Assembly: GCF_021738965.1 (NCBI RefSeq)
Contig: NZ_JAKKOQ010000008.1
Span: 62,001-126,000 of the forward strand
Length of the DNA stretch: 64,000 bases
Source: Gordonia zhenghanii
GTDB lineage: Bacteria > Actinomycetota > Actinomycetes > Mycobacteriales > Mycobacteriaceae
Direction of reading: 5' to 3'
Each line of letters begins with the position of its first letter. Position 1 is the stretch's first letter. Position numbers and translations under genes: made by a program. The notes beneath the pieces are model-generated. The model was not told where the DNA came from. It did not search any database and was given only the letters and a program-made list of their open reading frames with translations. Positions 58,204 through 64,000 of the stretch are shown in pieces.

Positions 58204-58789
58204 CGTCGTCCTCCTGTCCCTCGGCGGCGACGGCGCGGTCCTTGCGCGCCGCCCACCCCGAACGGGAACCGTCGTAGTCGTAGCCGAGCAGAGTGAGGAC
58301 CACCAGGAGCACCGCGCCGCAGACGACAGCCGAGTCGGCGACGTTGAACGTCGGCCACCAGTCGCCGACCTGAATGAAGTCGACGACATGGCCGCGCAGC
58401 GGTCCCGGAGATCGGAACATGCGGTCCGTCAGGTTTCCGATCGCGCCGCCGAGCACCAGCCCGAGTCCGATCACCCAGCCCGTCGACACGAGCCGGTTGC
58501 TGTACCGGATGATCCCGATCACCACGGCGAGCGCGACGAACGTCAGTACCCACGTGTATCCGGTCGCCATCGAGAACGCCGCTCCGCTGTTGCGGATCAA
58601 TTTGAAGGTAACGACGTCGCCGATCACGTGGGTCGGGTTCCACGGGTCGAGGCGGGCGACGGCCAGTGTCTTGGTGATCAGGTCGAGAAGGTAGGCCACC
58701 ACCGCCACGAGGGCGAGCAGCGCGACGGTCCGGGAGGTGCTTCGCCCGGTGGTCCGGACGCCATCGCGCCCGGGCTCGGTTTCACTCAT
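58196..58789 (-). CDS. lspA: Lipoprotein signal peptidase (signal peptidase II)
   Basis: Membrane aspartic protease that removes signal peptides of lipoproteins after Lgt has modified the Cys. The 197-aa protein has four membrane segments; the catalytic Asps are in [13 protein letters not shown] and [12 protein letters not shown], and [10 protein letters not shown] is conserved. I start it at [10 protein letters not shown]; a GTG five codons earlier is possible. Its substrates in this window include MceE, MceD and two lipoproteins on its right. Confidence 0.95.
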   Translation of the reverse strand: MSETEPGRDGVRTTGRSTSRTVALLALVAVVAYLLDLITKTLAVARLDPWNPTHVIGDVVTFKLIRNSGAAFSMATGYTWVLTFVALAVVIGIIRYSNRLVSTGWVIGLGLVLGGAIGNLTDRMFRSPGPLRGHVVDFIQVGDWWPTFNVADSAVVCGAVLLVVLTLLGYDYDGSRSGWAARKDRAVAAEGQEDDDA

Positions 58790-58860
58790 TCCTCGATTGT
58801 CCACGATCAGCGTGCGTCACACCGACGCCGCCCTGACCTGACCACGCTGGACACAGTCAT

Positions 58861-58866
58861 TACTCT
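58861..58866 (+). promoter_or_regulatory. Putative -10 element of the lipoprotein gene (leaderless)
   Basis: TACTCT followed by 7 nt and the GTG at 58874. Confidence 0.5.
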
Positions 58867-58873
58867 CGGACGG

Positions 58874-59911
58874 GTGAGTGTCTCGCCGATCGCGTCCGCC
58901 GCGAACCCGCACCCGTCATCGCCCCGTGATCGCCGGATCGGGAGACGCGTGATCGCCGCCCTGACCGTGCTACCGGTCGGCGCGGTCCTAGCGTTGAGCG
59001 GCTGTTCCTCCGACGACGAGAGCGCGGCAGACCCCGGACCGTGCGCCGCGGCGTCGAGCGCGGATCGCGAGGGCATGCGGCCGATCCCGGTCGCACCGGC
59101 CGACGTCGAGGTACTCGACACAGGGGCACCACAGACAGGGGCACCCCAGACAGGAGCACCACAGACAGGACTTCTCGAGTCCCGACCGGACACGACGAGT
59201 CCGCAGGAGGTGACGTTGACGACCGACTCGATCGAAGCCTCCATCGCGCCCGCAGACAACGGCAACCAGTCGGTCCAGCGCACCCAGCAGCAGTTGAGCA
59301 CCCCGATCACCGCGCGCGTCGTGTGCGACGACCCGTCGGATCTCGAGTTCACAATCGGAACGCCGACGACGAAGGACGCCGAGCTCACCCCCGGACTCGA
59401 CGCGATCGCCGGGTCGGAGGGCGGACTGAGTGTCGCCGACGGGTTGCAGGTCCGGTCGCTGCGGCTGTTCCCCAACGAGGAGTCCGGATCGCCCGCGCGC
59501 AGCGCGCTCGAGCAGTCGTTCTCCGGTGCGCTCGACCAATCGGTTCCGCTCCCGACCGAGCCGGTGGGCGTCGGCGCCCGCTGGAAATCGGTGCGCATCA
59601 TCTCGTCGGCCGCCACGATCAGGCGGACGACGACCGTCACGCTCACCGGGCGCACCGGGAACATCGTCCAACTGGCGGTCGCCGTCGACGACGTCCCCGT
59701 CGACTCGATCTTCCGTATTCCGGGTTCGGCGCAGACCTTGACGATCAACAGGTACTCGATGGCGGGGACCGGCGAACTCACCGTCGACCTCACGCGTGTG
59801 CTGCCGATCGCGGGCTCGATCACCACCGAAGGCGCGCGCGAACTCGCGGGCGACGAGAACAGCGCGCCGTTGCTTCAGCAGAACGAGTACACCGTCACCT
59901 GGACGTCCTGA
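58874..59911 (+). CDS. Lipoprotein of unknown function
   Basis: A 345-aa protein with a twin-basic N-terminus, hydrophobic stretch and lipobox (VIAALTVLPVGAVLALSGCSS). After a Ser/Asp linker come three copies of Thr-Gly-Ala-Pro-Gln, then a beta-rich domain (residues ~100-345) with segments such as PLPTEPVGVGARWKSVR and SIFRIPGSAQTLTINRYSM. The latter resembles cell-wall-associated mycobacterial lipoproteins in style, but I do not recognise the family. The GTG start is set by TACTCT 7 nt upstream. It is divergent from lspA. Confidence 0.8.
   Translation: MSVSPIASAANPHPSSPRDRRIGRRVIAALTVLPVGAVLALSGCSSDDESAADPGPCAAASSADREGMRPIPVAPADVEVLDTGAPQTGAPQTGAPQTGLLESRPDTTSPQEVTLTTDSIEASIAPADNGNQSVQRTQQQLSTPITARVVCDDPSDLEFTIGTPTTKDAELTPGLDAIAGSEGGLSVADGLQVRSLRLFPNEESGSPARSALEQSFSGALDQSVPLPTEPVGVGARWKSVRIISSAATIRRTTTVTLTGRTGNIVQLAVAVDDVPVDSIFRIPGSAQTLTINRYSMAGTGELTVDLTRVLPIAGSITTEGARELAGDENSAPLLQQNEYTVTWTS
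59120..59164 (+). repeat. 15-bp tandem repeat in the lipoprotein gene
   Basis: Three units of ACAGGGGCACCACAG with one or two substitutions, in frame, encoding Thr-Gly-Ala-Pro-Gln three times just after the lipobox linker. A partial fourth unit follows. Confidence 0.9.
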
Positions 59912-59983
59912 GGCACCTGGACGTCCTGAGGTTCTTCACCGGACCCCGATGGTTCACCGTCTCCCCAGAGACGCCCCACCGAA

Positions 59984-60025
59984 CGACGACGAGCCCCGCA
60001 CCACGTGGTGCGGGGCTCGTCGTCG
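59984..60025. terminator. 42-bp perfect palindrome between convergent lipoprotein genes
   Basis: A perfect inverted repeat of 21 bp per arm centred between 60004 and 60005, with innermost sequence CCACGTGG and arms containing CGACGACGAGCCCCGCACC. It lies 73 nt after one lipoprotein stop and 14 nt after the other, so it can terminate both transcripts. Confidence 0.8.
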
Positions 60026-60038
60026 AGTGTCGGGCGAG

Positions 60039-60614
60039 TCAGCTCGCCTTCTTCGACGACTTGGCCGTCGAACTCGACGAGCCGTCGTCGCACAGCGGCG
60101 TCTTGACGTCGTTGGCCGACAGCAGCGGGCAGACCGTCGACTTCGACAGCTTCCAGCGACCGTTGTCGAACACGATCGCGGCGTCGATCTTCTGCGGCGG
60201 GTTGTCCGGGAGCTTGACCTCGACCTTGACCTTCGCCTTGTTCGGGCCGTTCTTGGTCACCGGCGGCTTGATCTTGTAGGTGACGTCCGGGTTGTCCTCG
60301 GCCGCCTTGACGAGCTCCTCGAAGAGATCGGGATCGACCTCGGATCCTTCGACGAGTTCGGTCTTCTCGGCCGGCTTCACCTTCGGATCGAGAGCCTTCT
60401 CGAGCAACCCGTTGAGCTCCTTGACGTTCGGCACGCTGCTCGAATCGGTCATCGGATCGCTCGACGACGACGTGCCGCCTTCGGCCGCACTGGTCGAGGC
60501 CTCTGCGGTGGGAATCGGAGGCAGGTCCGAACCGCCGTCATCCGAACCGCACGCGGCGGTCGCGGCAACGGCGGCGGCCACCACGGCACCGGTCACGAAA
60601 TTGCGAATCTTCAC
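60039..60614 (-). CDS. Mtb12-like low-molecular-weight antigen lipoprotein
   Basis: A 191-aa secreted lipoprotein. The signal peptide and lipobox are FVTGAVVAAAVAATAACGS. A Ser/Thr/Pro linker leads to a domain with VKELNGLLEKALDPKVKPAEKTELVEG and the closing IVFDNGRWKLSKSTVCPLL, the pattern of the MTB12/CFP-2 antigen family. The tail is Ser/Lys-rich. The GTG (VKIRNFVTG) has GAGGA about 8 nt upstream; a GTG five codons earlier is possible. Function unknown; it is surface-exposed in relatives. Confidence 0.78.
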   Translation of the reverse strand: MKIRNFVTGAVVAAAVAATAACGSDDGGSDLPPIPTAEASTSAAEGGTSSSSDPMTDSSSVPNVKELNGLLEKALDPKVKPAEKTELVEGSEVDPDLFEELVKAAEDNPDVTYKIKPPVTKNGPNKAKVKVEVKLPDNPPQKIDAAIVFDNGRWKLSKSTVCPLLSANDVKTPLCDDGSSSSTAKSSKKAS

Positions 60615-60793
60615 GGATAAAATCCTCACGTCTGGTTCTACGCGGGTCCAGGTCTGGCCCCCGAGCCAACCCCACTATGCCAAAAGGTGACACGGCGGCG
60701 CATCCGACACGTCGCGCACCGCCTGCCGCACCCGTCCCGCGCGTCGCCGGTGAGCAGCACGCATACGGCTTCGACAAGTGCGAGAATCGGGCC

Positions 60794-61732
60794 ATGAGCC
60801 CACGCCAGGTTGTGATGATAACCACCGGCGGCACCGCCGCCTCACGCACCACCGACGACGGAGCGGTGCCCGTTCTGTCGGCCCTGGAGTTGCTGCCCGA
60901 CACCGCAGACGACGTCGCCGTGCGCCCCCGCGAGTTGATGACGGTCGACTCGTCGTCGATGACCGTCCGACAGCAGTTCGACGTCGTGCGCGCTATTGCC
61001 GAGGAGTTGTCCGACCCCGCAGTCGTCGGTGTCGTGGTGACCCACGGCACGGACACGTTGGAGGAGACCGCGTACCTCGCCGACCTCTTCGCCGCAGATC
61101 CACGCCCGGTGGTGTTCACCGGTGCACAACGTCCCGCCGACCACCCGGACGCAGACGGACCGGCGAACATCGCGGCAGCGGTCGCGCTCGCGGCCGATCC
61201 GTCCTCCCGCGACCGCGGTGTGCTCGTCGCACTCGGTGGAACGATTCTCTCCGCTCGCGGCGTGTTCAAGACGTCGACCACCGACCTGCGTGCGTTCGAC
61301 ACCGTCCACCGCGGCCTGCCGCGCCCCTTGATCGACGGGGCGGTGCCTGCACGACCCGCGCGAGTGGACCTTCTCGCGCTGTACCCCGGCGTCTCCCCCG
61401 GTACCATCGCCTCAGCGGTCGAACAGCGGGCAGCAGGAATCATCTTGTCCGCCACCGGGTCTGGTAATACACACCCGGACATAACCGCGCAGGTGAACCT
61501 CGCGGTGCAGCGCGACGTCCCGGTCGTCGTCTCGACGCGGGTCCCGTACGGCGCAGTGCAGCCGACCTACGGCGGCGGAGGCGGCGGCGTCGACCTGCTT
61601 CGCGCGGGAGCCGTCTTCTCGCCCTGGCTGCGAGCACCGCAGGCGCGGATGGCTCTGATCGCGCTCCTGTCGGCCGGAGCCGACCGCGACGCGATCACGG
61701 CGTTCTTCGCTGCCTCCTCGCCCGCCGACTGA
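60794..61732 (+). CDS. ansA: L-asparaginase
   Basis: Hydrolyses asparagine to aspartate and ammonia. The 312-aa protein shows both active-site threonine motifs of bacterial type I/II asparaginases, MITTGGTAAS near the N-terminus and VVTHGTDTLEETAYL, plus FTGAQRPADHPDADGPANI. No signal peptide, so probably cytosolic. The ATG (MSPRQVVMITT) is preferred; the open frame upstream lacks family sequence. It matches ansA (Rv1538c) next to dinX in M. tuberculosis. Confidence 0.93.
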   Translation: MSPRQVVMITTGGTAASRTTDDGAVPVLSALELLPDTADDVAVRPRELMTVDSSSMTVRQQFDVVRAIAEELSDPAVVGVVVTHGTDTLEETAYLADLFAADPRPVVFTGAQRPADHPDADGPANIAAAVALAADPSSRDRGVLVALGGTILSARGVFKTSTTDLRAFDTVHRGLPRPLIDGAVPARPARVDLLALYPGVSPGTIASAVEQRAAGIILSATGSGNTHPDITAQVNLAVQRDVPVVVSTRVPYGAVQPTYGGGGGGVDLLRAGAVFSPWLRAPQARMALIALLSAGADRDAITAFFAASSPAD

Positions 61733-61748
61733 TCACCCCTGTCGACCT

Positions 61749-63173
61749 TCAGTCCTCGTCGGGCGAATCCCAGCCGAGACTGTCGAGCGGATCGGCGCGC
61801 TCCAGCAGCGGTTCGGGCAGCCGGAAGTTCCGTGTCCGTCCGCGCCCGGTCGATCGAGTCTCGAAGCGAACGGTGACGAAGCCGTGTCCCCCGCCTTGCA
61901 CCCAGCCGTGGCCGTGCTCGGGGTGCGTCACGTCGGTGCCGGTCGGGAACTCGTCGGGTGCCGAGGGTCCGCGCGGGATCTGGACGCTCTGAGGAGTGGA
62001 GCCTTCGACGTCCTCACCATTGCCGCCACCCGAAGCGCCGTCGGCACCTGGGGCCGCCCCCTCCTCGCCCTGGTCGGGGACGGCGGCGAGGTCGGGGAAC
62101 AACGAGTCCTGTCGCACATCGTCGAGTCCGGAGTACCCGACGCCGACGAGCCGGACCGGTCCGATGTCGAGCGGATCGAGCATCACTCGGTAGGCCGCCG
62201 CGGTGAGCGCTTTGAGATCCGTTGTCGCACTTGGGAGTGTCGACGACCGGGTCAGGATCGACATGTCGCTGAGCCGGTGCTTGACGACGATCGTCCGCGC
62301 GCCACGACCGTCGTCGAGCAGTCTGCGGTGGGCGTGCGACGCGGCCGACGAGACGGCGGCCCTCATGCCAGCGGAATCCATGATGTCGGTCGCGAACGTG
62401 CTCTCGGCGCTGATCTGCTTGGCATCCGCGCGTTCGGCGACCGGTCGGTGATCTATCCCCTGGGCGAGCTTGTGGAGTGCCAGACCGACCGTGCCGCCGA
62501 GCACTGAGGCGACTTCGGTCTCCGACAGTGCGGCGAAGTCACCGATGGTCTCCACCCCGAGACGGCCGAGCCGATCTCCCGAGACGGGCCCGACACCCCA
62601 CAGTTTGCGAACCGGAAGCCCGTGCAGGAACTCCAGTTCCGTGCTCGGCGCGATGGCGCGGTATCCGTCCGGCTTCGCCATCCCGGAAGCGATCTTCGCG
62701 ATCTGCTTGCCCGAGCCGAGCCCGACGGATGCGGCGAGTCCCGTCTCGTCCCGGATCGCGGCACGCATCGCCGTCGCGACTGCGGCTGCATCGGCGACCG
62801 TCGCGCCGACGAGTTCCGGCGGTTCGCCGAACGCTTCGTCCAACGACAAGGTCTCGATGACGGGCGCGAACCGGCGCACGATCTCGAATACTCGGCTGCT
62901 CACGACACGGTAGACGCCCCCACGAGGCGGGACCACGACGGCGGTCGGCCCGATCAGTCGGCGCGCCTCGTGCATCGGCATCGCCGATCGCGCCCCGTAG
63001 ACACGAGCCTCGTAGCTCGCACCGGCGACGACTCCACGACCGCCGACACCGCCGACGAGGACCGGCCGCCCGGCGAGGGTAGGCCGCGTGAGTTGCTCCA
63101 CGGATGCGAAGAACGCGTCCATATCGATGTGGAACACCCACCGTGAGCCGCGCTCAGCGTCGGAGTCCGTCAC
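61749..63173 (-). CDS. dinX: Y-family DNA polymerase IV (DinX/DinB1)
   Basis: Translesion polymerase. The 474-aa protein shows the catalytic segments [13 protein letters not shown] and SLDEAFGE, the palm/fingers [20 protein letters not shown], HhH region [16 protein letters not shown] and little-finger domain. A beta-clamp-binding motif QDSLF lies near residue 354. A linker and an extra C-terminal domain ([23 protein letters not shown]) follow, as in the DinX branch. The GTG ([12 protein letters not shown]) overlaps the small upstream gene as GTGA. No LexA-type box is visible upstream, consistent with non-SOS control of mycobacterial dinX. Confidence 0.92.
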   Translation of the reverse strand: MTDSDAERGSRWVFHIDMDAFFASVEQLTRPTLAGRPVLVGGVGGRGVVAGASYEARVYGARSAMPMHEARRLIGPTAVVVPPRGGVYRVVSSRVFEIVRRFAPVIETLSLDEAFGEPPELVGATVADAAAVATAMRAAIRDETGLAASVGLGSGKQIAKIASGMAKPDGYRAIAPSTELEFLHGLPVRKLWGVGPVSGDRLGRLGVETIGDFAALSETEVASVLGGTVGLALHKLAQGIDHRPVAERADAKQISAESTFATDIMDSAGMRAAVSSAASHAHRRLLDDGRGARTIVVKHRLSDMSILTRSSTLPSATTDLKALTAAAYRVMLDPLDIGPVRLVGVGYSGLDDVRQDSLFPDLAAVPDQGEEGAAPGADGASGGGNGEDVEGSTPQSVQIPRGPSAPDEFPTGTDVTHPEHGHGWVQGGGHGFVTVRFETRSTGRGRTRNFRLPEPLLERADPLDSLGWDSPDED

Positions 63174-63352
63174 CACCGCTCACGGCACATCGCCAGCACT
63201 CGCGGGTCGTCGGTGACGAATCGGTCGACCTCTTCGCCCGCGTCGCACCGCAGAAGCGAGATGGTCGCCGACTCCGGTCGTAGAGCGGCCACCTCCCACA
63301 CGGCGCCTGCGTCTTCCCACCGTTGCAGGCGGTCCAGGTCATCGGAGGTCAT
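63170..63352 (-). CDS. Small conserved-looking protein upstream of dinX
   Basis: A 60-aa acidic protein ([20 protein letters not shown], then [25 protein letters not shown]) with no membrane segment. Evidence that it is a gene: TAGAAT lies 6 nt before its ATG, and its stop overlaps the dinX start as GTGA. Its role is unknown. It would be the first gene of a two-gene operon with dinX. Confidence 0.7.
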   Translation of the reverse strand: MTSDDLDRLQRWEDAGAVWEVAALRPESATISLLRCDAGEEVDRFVTDDPRVLAMCRERW

Positions 63353-63358
63353 GGGCGC

Positions 63359-63364
63359 ATTCTA
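63359..63364 (-). promoter_or_regulatory. Putative -10 element for the small gene and dinX (leaderless)
   Basis: TAGAAT on the minus strand, 6 nt before the ATG at 63352. Confidence 0.5.
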
Positions 63365-63409
63365 TCGTCGACCGCCCGCCCGGAGAACGACCGCCGGTCT
63401 ACCGCTCGG

Positions 63410-63415
63410 TAATCT
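63410..63415 (+). promoter_or_regulatory. Putative -10 element of the SGNH hydrolase gene (leaderless)
   Basis: TAATCT followed by 7 nt and the GTG at 63423. It is back-to-back with the dinX-side promoter. Confidence 0.5.
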
Positions 63416-63422
63416 CGTGCAG

Positions 63423-64000
63423 GTGACTTTCACTCGATACGTCGCTCTCGGCGACTCGTTCACAGAAGGGGTCGGCGATCCCGACCCCGCTTCGCCCAAC
63501 GGTGTCCGCGGCTGGGCCGATCGCGTCGCAGGCGCGCTCACCGCCGTCGATCCGAGCACCCGCTACGCGAATCTCGCTATTCGCGGACGCAAGCTCGTGC
63601 CGATCATCGACGAGCAAGTCGACACCGCCGTCGCCCTGAACCCCGACCTGGTCACCATCCACGCGGGCGGAAACGACATGCTGCGGCCAGGCGTCGATCT
63701 CAACGCACTCGGCGAGGCCTACGACGAGGCGATCGGACGGCTCGTCGCTACCGGCGCGACGGTCGTCGTGTTCACTCCGCACGATCCCGGAGCGTCGAAG
63801 TTCTTCGGGCCGTTGCGCGGCCGGTTCGCGATAATGGCCGAGATCGTCCGGCACATCGCCGACCGTCACGATCTCGTCCTCGTCGACTACTGGCGCATCC
63901 GCGACTACGACGACACCCGTCTCTGGGCGAATGATCGCCTGCACATGTCGTCGCAAGGGCACCAGCGCATGGCGATCGCCGTTCTCGACGCACTGGGAGT
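63423..64000 (+). CDS. SGNH/GDSL hydrolase, 3' end cut by window edge
   Basis: 192 codons of an SGNH-fold esterase/lipase are visible. Block I is YVALGDSFTEGVGD with the nucleophile Ser, block II includes YANLAIRG, block III is HAGGNDMLRPG, and block V, DRLHMSSQGHQRM, supplies the catalytic Asp and His. No signal peptide is seen, so a cytosolic enzyme is likely. The GTG start (VTFTRYVALGDSF) is set by TAATCT 7 nt upstream. The frame is open to the right edge; relatives are about 250 aa, so some tens of residues are missing. Substrate unknown. Confidence 0.9.
   Translation, partial: MTFTRYVALGDSFTEGVGDPDPASPNGVRGWADRVAGALTAVDPSTRYANLAIRGRKLVPIIDEQVDTAVALNPDLVTIHAGGNDMLRPGVDLNALGEAYDEAIGRLVATGATVVVFTPHDPGASKFFGPLRGRFAIMAEIVRHIADRHDLVLVDYWRIRDYDDTRLWANDRLHMSSQGHQRMAIAVLDALG

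Overview
The window is high-GC DNA from a mycolic-acid-type actinobacterium (Mycobacteriales). Gene content (an mce operon, BioQ, NrtR, BsaP, a trp cluster with no trpF) and gene order point there. A Gordonia-like genus is my best guess, but it rests on gene order and style, not on a database match. The order tesB-pyk-lgt-trpABC ... trpE-hisI-hisF-impA-hisA-hisH-hisB-hisC-hisD ... nadC-nadA ... bioB-bioD-bioF-bioA ... acyltransferase-treY ... ilvA ... dnaE1-rluD-lspA-ansA-dinX closely follows the Mycobacterium tuberculosis Rv1537-Rv1618 neighbourhood, so departures from it stand out.

Layout. 0-7.5 kb (minus strand): tesB, pyk, lgt with a very long acidic tail, trpA, trpB, trpC. 7.6-15.9 kb (plus strand): an island that splits the trp genes. 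It holds five overlapping genes (SWIM zinc finger, DUF5691, MoxR-type AAA+ ATPase, DUF5682, VWA protein) followed by a RelA/SpoT-domain alarmone synthetase. 16.0-26.4 kb (minus strand): an SRPBCC gene, then one long his-trp operon read hisD to trpE, with a tautomerase and two membrane proteins embedded in it, and an ElaA-like acetyltransferase upstream. 26.4-28.2 kb: a promoter carrying two LexA-type boxes, 26-bp tandem repeats and a DUF222/HNH endonuclease gene with a frameshift in its catalytic motif. 28.2-31.0 kb: nadC-nadA (no nadB) divergent from the regulator nrtR. 30.9-37.0 kb: biotin genes bioA-bioF-bioD-bioB-bsaP plus a DUF2567 membrane protein, divergent from bioQ across two operator-like palindromes. 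37.1-41.6 kb: an acyltransferase and treY. 41.8-51.0 kb (minus strand): a complete yrbEAB-mceABCDEF-mas operon between treY and ilvA. 51.3-63.4 kb: ilvA, an IMPACT-family protein, dnaE1, rluD, lspA, two lipoproteins, ansA, dinX. The right edge cuts an SGNH hydrolase.

How the genes work together. The his and trp genes share PRPP-derived chemistry. With no trpF visible, HisA is probably the bifunctional PriA. The bio genes form a complete KAPA-to-biotin set with the auxiliary protein BsaP and a local repressor. nadA/nadC sit beside their likely sensor NrtR, whose Nudix box is degenerate. Many start codons follow a TANNNT hexamer by 6-7 nt, indicating leaderless mRNAs. Others are translationally coupled through ATGA or GTGA overlaps.

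Most notable: (1) the five-gene MoxR/VWA cassette, whose DUF5682 protein carries two GxxH motifs and an intervening Glu like TIKI/TraB metalloproteases; (2) a dispersed repeat family (core GGTCGAGCGGAGTCGAGA) that fills intergenic spaces and has extended the C-termini of BioA and BioF; (3) a LexA-box promoter upstream of a frameshifted HNH gene.
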